Positions 15,831 through 24,449 of a DNA stretch of 35,047 nucleotides are shown here, piece after piece (the first letter of the stretch is position 1; each line of letters opens with the position of its first letter). The notes under the pieces are model-generated. The model saw only the letters and a list, made by a program, of their open reading frames with translations, was not told the origin of the DNA and searched no databases. The stretch is from JAUVUV01 sp964548275 (lineage in GTDB: Bacteria; Gemmatimonadota; Glassbacteria; GWA2-58-10), in the NCBI GenBank assembly GCA_964548275.1, contig CAZJQI010000046.1, positions 1 through 35,047 of the forward strand, written 5' to 3'. Position numbers and translations under genes: made by a program.

Positions 15831-17012
15831 ATGAAAGGATTTATTATTGCCCTGACACTTACTTTTGCGCTTTCTGTCTCTGAAATCGGTTTGCTATTTG
15901 CCCGGGAGCTTTTCGACCTGCCCGATGGAGTCCACAGCCGCTGGATTTCGTTCGAGAATATCACAGGAGCAAAAGGCCAGGGAGGCAAAGCCAACCAGGG
16001 CCGCAAAGGCGCACCCGCGCGGGTTATCAAGGCTGGTGAAAAAGTCACGTTGGCCGAGATCTACGGGCCGGGTGTGATCCGGCGTATCTGGTGCACGGTA
16101 AGGGGTGAGCCCGAGATACTGAGAGGGATTGTTTTCCGTATCTACTGGGACGACCAGGATTATCCGTCTGTGGAAGCCCCGCTGCAGGATTTTTTCGGTA
16201 TACCGTTCGCCAGGCAGGTGCGATTCGAATCGTATTTCTTTTCTAACCCGGAAGGCCGCTCGTTTAACTGCTTTATCGCGATGCCTTTCAAAAAGAAAGC
16301 TCGCGTTGTGGTAGAGAACCAGTCTTCAGTGGAATCCAGCGGTTTCTTTTTCGACATAAACTACACTATCGGCGACAAACTGCCCGGGGAGCTGGCCTAT
16401 TTCCACACCCGCTTTCGCAGAGAAAATCCGACAACACCGAAAAAGGATTTTCAGATTCTCCCCAAAGTGACCGGCCGGGGAAGGTTCCTGGGCTGCAATG
16501 TCGGGGTACGGGCAATAGGCGAATACGCAGAACCGGTCTGGTTCGGCGAGGGCGAGGTAAAAATATACGTGGACGGCGATAAAGAGTGGCCCACCCTTGT
16601 CGGCACGGGCACTGAGGATTATGTGGGCAGCGCCTGGGGGCTGGGAGCGTTCAACCAGCTCTACCAGGGATGTCTTTTGACTTCCCCCTCCCACGGCGTT
16701 TGGGGCTTCTACCGCTACCACGTGGTTGATCCGGTTTATTTCCACCAGGATATCCGGGTGGAGATTCAACAGATGTCCGGCGCAATGACAGAGGAAATCC
16801 GCGAGAATATCAGCCCTGAGAACTACCCTGAACTGGTGAGGACTCACCAAAAGTTCAACCCGGCTGTAAAAGAGAACACCTGGGACAATTTCGAGGCCCC
16901 ACAGGATGTCTGCGCCACAGCTTACTGGTACCAGACCCTGCCTTCACCGGACTGGGGCCCGATCGAGCCTTACCAGGCAAGAATGAAAGATCTTAACCTC
17001 AAGGGAAAATAG
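15831..17012 (+). CDS. Secreted DUF2961/GH172-family glycosidase
   Basis: 393 aa, ATG with AAGGAG seven bases upstream. Residues 1-25 are a signal peptide. The domain is DUF2961 (GH172), a double jelly-roll fold, seen in RWISFENITGAKG (38-50), EIYGPGVIRRIW (76-87), WFGEGEVKIYVDGD (237-250) and GTGTEDYVGSAWG (258-270). E240/E242 and E262 sit in the two regions where GH172 catalytic glutamates lie. Known members act on fructofuranose and D-arabinofuranose linkages, so a furanosidase role in the periplasm or outside is likely. It appears monocistronic; a palindrome and a MITE-like element follow it. Confidence 0.85.
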   Translation: MKGFIIALTLTFALSVSEIGLLFARELFDLPDGVHSRWISFENITGAKGQGGKANQGRKGAPARVIKAGEKVTLAEIYGPGVIRRIWCTVRGEPEILRGIVFRIYWDDQDYPSVEAPLQDFFGIPFARQVRFESYFFSNPEGRSFNCFIAMPFKKKARVVVENQSSVESSGFFFDINYTIGDKLPGELAYFHTRFRRENPTTPKKDFQILPKVTGRGRFLGCNVGVRAIGEYAEPVWFGEGEVKIYVDGDKEWPTLVGTGTEDYVGSAWGLGAFNQLYQGCLLTSPSHGVWGFYRYHVVDPVYFHQDIRVEIQQMSGAMTEEIRENISPENYPELVRTHQKFNPAVKENTWDNFEAPQDVCATAYWYQTLPSPDWGPIEPYQARMKDLNLKGK

Positions 17013-17071
17013 ACTCGTTTGCTCAATCTTTTTCCTTGCCCTTCTTGCAGGACTTTTGGCAATGCGCGTAT

Positions 17072-17203
17072 GCTATAGTAGTTGTCAAAATAATTTTCCG
17101 ATTGAGCTTGTTTTTTATAATCACCCCTGAAGGGGCGGTTCGCGAACCGCCCCTACGGTCCGAACTTTCAAAAAGAAAGGACTTTTGGCAATTACTATAA
17201 GCT
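17072..17203. mobile_element. Possible MITE-like element with terminal inverted repeats
   Basis: Ends 17072-17090 and 17184-17203 are inverted copies: the core TATAGTAGTTGTCAAAA against TATAGTAATTGCCAAAA matches at 15 of 17 bases. The interior carries a GTAGGGGC-type palindrome (17131-17154). The 15-bp direct repeat AGGACTTTTGGCAAT occurs at 17049-17063 and 17178-17192. There is no coding capacity. Confidence 0.45.
17131..17154. repeat. Perfect 24-bp palindrome of the GTAGGGGC type, copy 5
   Basis: AGGGGCGGTTCG followed by its exact complement CGAACCGCCCCT, then AC. The end GCCCCTAC matches the 28-bp copies while the centre differs. Confidence 0.8.
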
Positions 17204-17222
17204 TTTTTCCGCGCTGAGTCGG

Positions 17223-18059
17223 TTACGGTACCCAAACCGGCACGTATGCAAAAAAACCTGCCGTATTGAGAAAGGCCCTCTCTGCAAGGCCCGGCAGGTG
17301 CGAATAGCCGAATGCGCGGGAATCCGGAATCAGCGAAGCGGGCAGGGAATCATGGCGCCGGCCGTCAAATAGCCGCTCGAATTCTTCCCTCTCCAGGTAC
17401 AGGCCGCAGGCCACTGGGCCTAGAGCTTTTTCCACCTGCTCCATAACGCTCCCCAGGCTTTCACTCGTGAAACGCACAAACTCCGGCAGGCCTTTCCATA
17501 GGTCGAAACTCGTGACCAGCTCAGCCGCGCCGGAGCGAATCCGGGCCACAAAGCTGAAATAGAGCAACTCCCTGTCAAAAACAGCGAATACCAGGCAGTT
17601 CCCTGCGGGGATTTCATTCGAGACGAAAGAACTCATTTGCCTGAAACCGACAGGTCCCCGGTCAAGGCTCGGCTCCGGGTAAATTGCCAGGCGTTCATTG
17701 AACTGGGTGATAACTACCTTGTTGACCCGCTCCAGATAATGGTATTTTTGCTCATCCTGTTTCGGAGTCAGATTTTGGGCTGCATAAATCCTGTCGTAGT
17801 TGTCCATGTCAGTTACAACCACCCGGTGCACTCTTTCGGAAAGTTTTTTATAAAGAGCCATTGCTGTTTCGCGTGCATCTCTTACCTGGGAAGAGCCGAC
17901 CCGGGTATCCCGGCCGTTGATCAGCAGCCTGCGGGGATTGCCCTCCTCGTGCCAGAGAACCGCCTGATACCGCCGTGCCGACAGGCGCGGAAACACGTTG
18001 CTGAAATTGGCGAATCCTCCGGGGTCGATATCGATTACTTCGATCCGCCGTGCAATCAT
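17223..18059 (-). CDS. Unrecognised 278-aa protein coupled to GH35-like gene
   Basis: 278 aa. Its ATG overlaps the stop of the upstream glycosidase-like gene (TGATG), with GGAGGTGA just before it, so translation is coupled. There is no signal peptide or membrane helix, so it is probably cytoplasmic. Visible features are an N-terminal IEVIDIDPGGFANFSNVFPRL, a DTRVGSSQVRDARETA segment (about 51-66), VVVTDMDNYDRIY (about 80-92) and a central beta-rich part (NCLVFAVFDRELLYFSF). No catalytic motif could be assigned and I do not recognise the family. Context suggests a function linked to the AEC transporter and the GH35-like protein upstream. Confidence 0.7.
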   Translation of the reverse strand: MIARRIEVIDIDPGGFANFSNVFPRLSARRYQAVLWHEEGNPRRLLINGRDTRVGSSQVRDARETAMALYKKLSERVHRVVVTDMDNYDRIYAAQNLTPKQDEQKYHYLERVNKVVITQFNERLAIYPEPSLDRGPVGFRQMSSFVSNEIPAGNCLVFAVFDRELLYFSFVARIRSGAAELVTSFDLWKGLPEFVRFTSESLGSVMEQVEKALGPVACGLYLEREEFERLFDGRRHDSLPASLIPDSRAFGYSHLPGLAERAFLNTAGFFAYVPVWVP

Positions 18060-20191
18060 CAGCTCACCTCCCAGACTTCAACCCGGTATGCAGGAAGACG
18101 CACCCTGATTTTTCCCTCACTTTCAAAACTCGCGCCTGTCCACAGGTTGCGGAAACCGTGGCTGCCCGCAAAAAAAATATCGCTATTCTGCTGTTTGGCT
18201 GAAGGGTTGGCCACAAACAGCATTTTCCGGTTATCTCGTGAACATTGAACCGCAAGGTCGAGACTTGAATTGGACCGGGTAAAGGGAATCTCTATCTCCA
18301 GGGTTTTGAGCAAATCACCCACCTGAAGCGGGCTTTCCATGTAGATCAGGTTTCCGCCGGTGGATCGGTCGCCTGGTGATAAATCAGTCAAATAATCACC
18401 CACGGATACTGCCCGGTTGAAAAACTGCATGATCGACCAATCGGTTTTCATTCCCTCATCCAGGCGGCATCTTTCCGGACCGAAAATAAGGGTCCCCCCG
18501 GCATGAACATACTGCTCGAGCGCCGCCAACTCTTCAGCGTAGAGAAAATCGATTGTCGGCAGAACGGCGACCCTGTATTCGAGAAGCCGTGTAGCAGGCA
18601 GCCGGGTACTGCCGTAGTTCCACTCGAAACCGACTTCTCTCATCAAGGCTTGCACCTGATCACTCCACAGGTGACAGGCCTCCGGCGAGGAACGGAACCC
18701 GAAATCGATCGATTCTGCAAACACCCCTCCGTCAATCTGAAAATTTGCCTTCACCTTTGTCTGCTCCATAGCATGCACAAGACGGTCCAGGCTATGATTG
18801 AAAAGGAATATGATCTGTGCACAACTGCTAAACTCGTGGAGACGGGACTCGCGCAGGAAGCGGTATATTTGCCGGTAAACGCCGTATAATTCTTTTCTCG
18901 GCCGTCCGTCCCGCCGAATGGGACTGCCAATCCAGCGGTCCCGCTCAACGGCCATGTAGATGTTCCATCCTTTCAGCCCGTGCATCAGGGCGGTAAGGCT
19001 GGCAAAATACATATTTTCAGGCGATTGAGAAATCCTCTGGCCGCTCAAGCAGAATCCTGCACCATATTCGGGCCGGAACGGGTAGGCGCTCATTCCCGCC
19101 CCTGCGCGGCAGAGTTCGCGTTCACGGTCGTAATCAATGCTGCCGGTGTTGCTGCTTATTCCGGCCAGATCGATTCCCTGCGTGGCCTCCGTATCCACGA
19201 TATTAGCCGGTGCGCGGAAATCCTCCGGGATGCAGTAGAATACCGGCACGCCCATTATACCGCGCTCCGCCATCATGCGGGCGATCCGTTCCACAGACCA
19301 GGTTATCCCCCACTCGCGGAACTCGACCCAGTCGAGATAGGCCGGCAGGTTATCCATCCTTTCCGCGCGAAAGCGTCTCGGCGGTTCCACCATCTCGAAA
19401 GACTGGTAGTGGGTTCCGTAGGCCCTGTTGAGTCCCTCCACACGTACGTATTTCCTGGCAAGCCTTTCGCGGTAGAGTACCAGGGCGCGCGGATGGTAAT
19501 CTAAAGTATAGGGATACCGCATGTGGCCGAAATAGCTCATCCCGCTGTCGGCCTGGACCCCGATAACCGGTCCTCCGGTGGTATGCAGCCGGCTGGCAAG
19601 AATTGGAATCACCGCATCAAAATACAGGGCTGTTTCCTTGTAACTCTTTTCGCTGAAACAACTTGGAACAGGAAACTGTCCGCTCGGCGTATGGTGAATC
19701 TCGAATGTATCCTCGCTGGTTCTTGCCGCAACCTGGATATCATAAAGAACCCGCTGGGGCAGGCTGGAGCAGGCGGATTCACTGTCGAAATGCGGACCCG
19801 GTCGCACGAGAACCTTGAAACCCTTCTTTTCCGCTAAATCGATAAAACTGGCGAGATCCTTTCGCTTGTCGTGGCTTCCGAAATCGAACTTGCCCCGCTC
19901 GATTTCATGTACGCCCCACGGTATGCTGGTGCAGATCGTGTTCAGGCCCATCCGGGAAAGCCGGTCGAACAGAGCTGGCCAGAGATCGTATTTGTGGCAC
20001 CAGTAATGGAAACTGCCGCTGTAGACAGGAAAGAGTTTTCCGTCCACGATAAATCCGTTACGGCTTACTTCCACGGGAGACCTTTTTCCCCCGGAGCAAC
20101 TCTCTCCGGAAAGGCCAATTAAAGTTAAGGCTGCGGAGCCCAACCCAAGCGAGATTATAAATTCTTTTCTGTTAATAGACGGTTCTTTCAT
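18059..20191 (-). CDS. GH35/GH42-like beta-galactosidase-type protein, altered site
   Basis: 710 aa, ATG at 20191. The N-terminus (INRKEFIISLGLGSAALTLIG) is an export signal of Tat-like or Sec type. The TIM-barrel shows YSGSFHYW (57-64), GLNTICTSIPWGVHE (82-96) and VLVRPGPH (127-134), as in GH35; the later LNRAYGTHYQSF and PP resemble GH42. The acid/base motif QxENE is replaced by QADSG at 213-217, so the glutamate is missing. E375 in PEYGAGF is a candidate nucleophile. A glutamine-amidotransferase-like segment (AVLPTIDFLYAEELAALEQY) follows, as in GH42. It is either an inactive sugar-binding protein or an enzyme with a changed mechanism. The AEC gene ends 44 bp upstream and the unknown gene overlaps its stop. 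Confidence 0.78.
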   Translation of the reverse strand: MKEPSINRKEFIISLGLGSAALTLIGLSGESCSGGKRSPVEVSRNGFIVDGKLFPVYSGSFHYWCHKYDLWPALFDRLSRMGLNTICTSIPWGVHEIERGKFDFGSHDKRKDLASFIDLAEKKGFKVLVRPGPHFDSESACSSLPQRVLYDIQVAARTSEDTFEIHHTPSGQFPVPSCFSEKSYKETALYFDAVIPILASRLHTTGGPVIGVQADSGMSYFGHMRYPYTLDYHPRALVLYRERLARKYVRVEGLNRAYGTHYQSFEMVEPPRRFRAERMDNLPAYLDWVEFREWGITWSVERIARMMAERGIMGVPVFYCIPEDFRAPANIVDTEATQGIDLAGISSNTGSIDYDRERELCRAGAGMSAYPFRPEYGAGFCLSGQRISQSPENMYFASLTALMHGLKGWNIYMAVERDRWIGSPIRRDGRPRKELYGVYRQIYRFLRESRLHEFSSCAQIIFLFNHSLDRLVHAMEQTKVKANFQIDGGVFAESIDFGFRSSPEACHLWSDQVQALMREVGFEWNYGSTRLPATRLLEYRVAVLPTIDFLYAEELAALEQYVHAGGTLIFGPERCRLDEGMKTDWSIMQFFNRAVSVGDYLTDLSPGDRSTGGNLIYMESPLQVGDLLKTLEIEIPFTRSNSSLDLAVQCSRDNRKMLFVANPSAKQQNSDIFFAGSHGFRNLWTGASFESEGKIRVRLPAYRVEVWEVS

Positions 20192-20235
20192 TACCTTTTT
20201 CTCTTAGGATATTTTTCATCCTGAGATATATTTAT

Positions 20236-21192
20236 TTAGATCATTACCTCGACAATACTGTAGAAAAGCGGGATGGTAAACAGTGCCACCAAATAGGAAA
20301 TAACCAGTATTCCACAGACAAGCTTTTCATCCCCGCCGTAATGGATCGCCTGAAGGGCCAGAGCCGTGGCAGGGGGTGAAGAGGCCTCGAGGATCCAAAA
20401 GGCGTTCTCCAGGGGTGTGCTGCTGATTGAGGTATATTTCAGCACGAAAATCATCAGAACAGGAATAACCAGGAGTTTGAGAGCCACCACGCGGAAAGTG
20501 TCGAAAAAAGAGGGTAACCCGCTCACATGGAGAGAACCCATTGTAAAACCAAGTACAACTGTGGCAAGCGGCACACAGGACTTACCCACCATTTCAACCG
20601 AACTTAAAAATATTTCAGGCACATAGAGGTTCAGCTCCGTGAATACGAGAAACATCGCCACCAGAGAGGAATAAAACGGCACGGTAAATACCTGGCTCAA
20701 CTTTATTTTTGTTCCTCTGGTGTGGGAAATGAAAAATTTCCCCACACTCCAGAGCAGGGGCATGTAACTGAGCAGCATCAGAAACAGAATGACCGAAAAT
20801 ATTCCGAACTGCGCGGGAAAGAGCACCTCGCCGATCGGCAGGATCAGGTAGCCGGCATTCTGAAACGTGGTCATTGCGCTCAGGGTGAAACCCCTCTCGT
20901 GATCCCGCCAGAACACTAAACGCGACAGGGCCAGAGTCCCAAAGGTGAGCGCTGCGCCTATCAGGGGGTATTTCCACCAGTGAGGGTAGGTTGAAGTATT
21001 AAAATTGTTAAGAATGCTTGCGAAAACAAGACAGGGCAGAGCGAGGTTGACAACCACTGCTGTGAGCGCGCGGATATGCGAGTCATTGAAAACTCTTTTG
21101 CGCACCAGAAAAGCGCTCGCCCCGATAACGAGCGCAACTTTGATCATTGCCCCCAGCGAGGTCAGGAAAGATACTGCGAGAAGCGAATACAA
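20236..21192 (-). CDS. AEC (auxin efflux carrier) family transporter
   Basis: 318 aa from a TTG at 21192; no strong ribosome site, and no in-frame ATG precedes the first helix (the next Met is residue 17). About ten hydrophobic helices form two repeated halves. Typical pieces are ALVIGASAFLVRKRVF at the start, VVNLALPCLVFASIL, and TTFQNAGYLILPIG around 110. The C-terminal half has SSPPATALALQAIHYGGDE and SYLVALFTIPLF. The family exports organic acids or other small anions across the inner membrane. It is probably the first gene of an operon with the GH35-like and 278-aa genes (44-bp gap). Confidence 0.82.
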   Translation of the reverse strand: MYSLLAVSFLTSLGAMIKVALVIGASAFLVRKRVFNDSHIRALTAVVVNLALPCLVFASILNNFNTSTYPHWWKYPLIGAALTFGTLALSRLVFWRDHERGFTLSAMTTFQNAGYLILPIGEVLFPAQFGIFSVILFLMLLSYMPLLWSVGKFFISHTRGTKIKLSQVFTVPFYSSLVAMFLVFTELNLYVPEIFLSSVEMVGKSCVPLATVVLGFTMGSLHVSGLPSFFDTFRVVALKLLVIPVLMIFVLKYTSISSTPLENAFWILEASSPPATALALQAIHYGGDEKLVCGILVISYLVALFTIPLFYSIVEVMI

Positions 21193-21529
21193 TTAAGTTT
21201 CCATGTCAGGGTAAAATTTCAAGGTTGACCTGTCAGACTTCCCAAGGCGAGTTTAACAGGCGGGTGATATAAATTACACTAATCTGAAAAGATAGGCCTG
21301 GGCAACTGTTTATTCAAGTAGTATGTTAAGAGGCAAGGAGCCCTGAACCAAAAATATTGACAGACCCTCCCGGGAACTGAAAAATATATCATTCACTCTT
21401 CCTGTTCGTGACAGGGCTTTGGGATATTAACCGGATTCAGTTCCCTGTTGTTCGAATATTTTCGCAATTGCTGCAATCCTGAAAATACAGTAAAAATTTA
21501 CGGGGCCATTTTTCGATCCGGAGTTAATC
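21193..21529. other. Divergent intergenic region before lpdA, 337 bp
   Basis: Should hold promoters for the AEC operon (minus) and lpdA (plus). A TTGACA is present at 21357-21362, but the A/T-rich -10 candidates lie 18-22 nt away and match poorly, so no promoter is called. The ribosome site GGAG precedes the lpdA ATG. I see no repeat or RNA. Confidence 0.45.
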
Positions 21530-22924
21530 ATGGCTGAAGTAAAATCATTCGACCTGGCCGTTGTGGGCAGTGGACCCGGCGGATACGTGGCTGCAATCAA
21601 AGCTGCCCGGGAGAGCCTTTCCACAGCGCTGATAGAATCCGACCGGCTTGGAGGAGTCTGTCTTAACTGGGGCTGCATACCCAGCAAAGCTCTTCTGCGC
21701 AGCGCTCAACTTTACGAGCAGATGCTCCGGGCCAGGGATTTCGGGCTCTCGGCCGCTGAAATAAGATTCGACTGGGAGGCGATTGTCAAGCGCAGCCGCC
21801 AGATCTCTGACCGGACAATGCGCGGGGTTAGCTACCTGATGAAAAAAAACGAGATCGCTGTTCTAAAGGGCAGGGGTGTGCTTCTTGGTGAGGGCAGGAT
21901 CAGGGTCGAGAGAGAAAACGAACAAATTGTCAGGGCGAAAAATATTATCCTGGCAACCGGAGCCTGTGCCCGTTCGCTGCCAGCTATCGAGATCGACGGA
22001 AATGTAGTAATAACCAGCCGAGAGGCTCTTGTCCTGCAACATATTCCAGAATCAATTGTTATAGTTGGGGGAGGCGCGACAGGCATGGAATTCGCCTACC
22101 TTTTCAGCACTTTCGGTACGAAGGTGACAGTTGTCGAGCTGCTGGAAAGGGTGCTTCCCCAGGAGGATGCGGAAGTTTCAGAGGAGCTTCAGAAAATTTA
22201 CAGAAAAAAGGGGATGCGGCTGCTTACCGGCGTGAAAGTCGACAGTATCGTGCTGAAAAACAGCGGCGCCGAAGTCAAAGTGAAAAGCAGGGATGATTCA
22301 GAAACGGTCGAATGCGACAAGGTTCTGATCGCTGTGGGCGTGACCGGCAATATCGGGGGGCTGGGATTGGACGAGGCCGGGGTCTCGGTGGAAAGTGGCT
22401 TTATCAAGGTCGATGAGTCCTACCGGACGAGCGCGCCAGGTATCTGGGCGATCGGGGACTGTATCGGGCCGCCGCTGGTGGCCCATGCGGCATCCAGGGA
22501 GGGGATCGAGGCTGTCAACTCGATTCTCGGCCGACAATGCCGCTACCTGAAGCCGGAACTTGTCCCGAGCTGCACCTACTGCCAGCCCCAGGTGGCGAGT
22601 GTCGGGATCACAGAAGCAGCAGCGAAAGAGAGAGGTTACGATACAGCACTCGGCCACTTTCCGTTCCGCCCCCTGGGCAAGGCTCTCGCCATGGGAGAAC
22701 CGGAGGGTTTCGTGAAAGTGGTCGCCGATAAAAAGAGCGGCAAAATTCTTGGCGTACACATCCTTGGCTCAGAGGCCACTGAGATGATCCCGGAAGCCTC
22801 GCTGGCCAGATGGCTCGATTCAACCGCGGCGGACATTCACAATGCCGTGCATCCCCATCCAACACTCTCCGAGGCTCTGATGGAAGCAGCTTCGGACTCT
22901 TTCGGCATGGCCATTCACCTTTAA
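21530..22924 (+). CDS. lpdA: Dihydrolipoamide dehydrogenase (E3)
   Basis: 464 aa, ATG with GGAG upstream. It reoxidises dihydrolipoamide of the 2-oxoacid dehydrogenase or glycine cleavage complexes and makes NADH. Visible are the FAD-binding GSGPGG (13-18), the redox-active disulfide GGVCLNWGCIPSK (C44 and C49), a second nucleotide-binding loop GGGATGMEFA, the FAD-contacting AIGDCIG, and the C-terminal HPHPTLSEALMEA with H443 and E448 as the catalytic dyad. Full length for the family. No E1, E2 or H-protein gene is adjacent; nuoA begins 153 bp later on the same strand. Confidence 0.95.
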   Translation: MAEVKSFDLAVVGSGPGGYVAAIKAARESLSTALIESDRLGGVCLNWGCIPSKALLRSAQLYEQMLRARDFGLSAAEIRFDWEAIVKRSRQISDRTMRGVSYLMKKNEIAVLKGRGVLLGEGRIRVERENEQIVRAKNIILATGACARSLPAIEIDGNVVITSREALVLQHIPESIVIVGGGATGMEFAYLFSTFGTKVTVVELLERVLPQEDAEVSEELQKIYRKKGMRLLTGVKVDSIVLKNSGAEVKVKSRDDSETVECDKVLIAVGVTGNIGGLGLDEAGVSVESGFIKVDESYRTSAPGIWAIGDCIGPPLVAHAASREGIEAVNSILGRQCRYLKPELVPSCTYCQPQVASVGITEAAAKERGYDTALGHFPFRPLGKALAMGEPEGFVKVVADKKSGKILGVHILGSEATEMIPEASLARWLDSTAADIHNAVHPHPTLSEALMEAASDSFGMAIHL

Positions 22925-23077
22925 GGCTGTTATCAGGCAAAGGCCTGTTCGAGAGATTATCCAAGCACCGAGGACTAAATAGTTTTTTCTGGACAAACCG
23001 GCCCGCTGTTAGTAGAATTTCTTCGTATTTTCACTCGGGCCCAATCCCTCTGAACATTTAATCAAATCTAATCGTCC

Positions 23078-23434
23078 ATGCATAGCTACGTTCCAGTACT
23101 GCTCGCGATAATCGTAACCGCCCTGATTGTCGGGGCGGCGCTTATTTCCAGCGCCCTGATCGGACCAAGCCCCCCTCTCACCAAAGAGAAAGAAAGGCCA
23201 TTCGAATGCGGCAACATCCCGTTCGAGGAACCAGGCAAGCGTTTTCCAGTACACTATTACGTGGTTGCCATACTTTTTATTGTTTTCGACATTGAGATAA
23301 TCTTTCTCTACCCGTGGGTCGCCTCTTTCGGAACAGTCGGTAAAGTGGGCTTTTTCGCGGCAATGTTCTTCATTCTGATATTAACTTTCGGACTGATTTA
23401 TGAATGGCTCAGGGGAGGTCTCGAATGGCACTGA
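23078..23434 (+). CDS. nuoA: NADH-quinone oxidoreductase subunit A
   Basis: 118 aa membrane subunit with three helices. The conserved loop KERPFECGNIPFEEPGKRFP is at 37-56, followed by HYYVVAILFIVFDIEIIFLYPW. It helps connect the peripheral and membrane arms of complex I near the quinone site. First gene of the nuo operon. No ribosome site is evident before the ATG, which is odd for an operon lead gene. Its stop overlaps nuoB. Confidence 0.95.
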   Translation: MHSYVPVLLAIIVTALIVGAALISSALIGPSPPLTKEKERPFECGNIPFEEPGKRFPVHYYVVAILFIVFDIEIIFLYPWVASFGTVGKVGFFAAMFFILILTFGLIYEWLRGGLEWH

Positions 23435-23901
23435 GATCGATGCTCGGAGGGGACAATATTCTCACCACCCGCCTGGACAAGACGATTGGCTGGGCGCGCA
23501 AATTTTCGATCTTCCCTTACCCCTTTGTCACCGCCTGCTGCGGGATGGAGTACATGTCCCTTGCCAGCTCGCACTATGACCTCGATCGTTTCGGAGCCGC
23601 ATTCCCCCGTTTCACCCCCCGCCAGGCAGATCTCCTTTTCGTGGTGGGCACGATCAGCCACAAGATAGCACCGCTGCTCAAGCGGGTCTATGACCAGATG
23701 TGCGAACCCAAGTGGGTGATTGCCTTTGGAGTCTGCACCTGCACCGGCGGCTTCTATGACAATTATGCAACCGTGCAGGGGATCGACACCATCATCCCGG
23801 TGGATGTTTACATTCCGGGCTGCCCGCCCAGGCCTGAAACCGTACTTCAGGGCATAATGCTCCTGCAGGAAAAAATCGCCAAGCAGAAACAGGACTACTG
23901 A
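23425..23901 (+). CDS. nuoB: NADH-quinone oxidoreductase subunit B
   Basis: 158 aa from the ATG at 23425, chosen because GGGGAGG stands seven bases upstream; an ATG at 23404 has no such site. It overlaps nuoA by 10 bp. It carries the terminal iron-sulfur cluster N2 next to the quinone: C38 and C39 (TACCGMEY), C104 (GVCTCTGGFY) and C133 (IPGCPPRPE). Confidence 0.96.
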   Translation: MALRSMLGGDNILTTRLDKTIGWARKFSIFPYPFVTACCGMEYMSLASSHYDLDRFGAAFPRFTPRQADLLFVVGTISHKIAPLLKRVYDQMCEPKWVIAFGVCTCTGGFYDNYATVQGIDTIIPVDVYIPGCPPRPETVLQGIMLLQEKIAKQKQDY

Positions 23902-23921
23902 GCCCGGGGAAAGAAATCCAG

Positions 23922-24422
23922 ATGAGTTCAATTTTCGAACCAGCGGACAATGATACACTGAAAGCAACCAAAGAAAAGTTTGGCGATGCCGTGCTGGATT
24001 CCGGCCTTGACAAAGGCGATCTCGTGGCGATTGTCGCACCCGGCAAGATTCACGATATCATTGCCTTCCTGCGCGATAGCCCGGAACTTGATTTCAAGAT
24101 GATGATCGACCTGTTCGGAGTGGACTACATGCCCCGTAAACCGAGGTTCGAGGTAGTTTACCACCTCCACTGCCTGGAGCGCAACGAACGGATTCGTCTG
24201 CGCGTGCAGCTTGATGAAAAAAACTGCGAAGTGGATACTATCACCGACCTCTATCCCGCGGCCAACTGGCTCGAGAGGGAAGCCTGGGACATGTTCGGAG
24301 TGATGTTCAAGGGACATCCGAACCTTAAACGGCTGCTGATGTACGAGCCGTTCGAGGGACACCCCCTTCGGCGAGATTACCCTATCAACAAGCGCCAGCC
24401 GCTGACCGGGCCTAAAAACTGA
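23922..24422 (+). CDS. nuoC: NADH-quinone oxidoreductase subunit C
   Basis: 166 aa. The 30-kDa subunit signature lies near the C-terminus (EREAWDMFGVMFKGHPNLKR, then HPLRRDYP). It is a structural subunit of the connecting arm, beside NuoD. It stands alone and is not fused to nuoD as in E. coli. Gap of 20 bp after nuoB. Confidence 0.95.
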   Translation: MSSIFEPADNDTLKATKEKFGDAVLDSGLDKGDLVAIVAPGKIHDIIAFLRDSPELDFKMMIDLFGVDYMPRKPRFEVVYHLHCLERNERIRLRVQLDEKNCEVDTITDLYPAANWLEREAWDMFGVMFKGHPNLKRLLMYEPFEGHPLRRDYPINKRQPLTGPKN

Positions 24423-24449
24423 AGGATTTTTTCAGAATCAGGACAGCAG

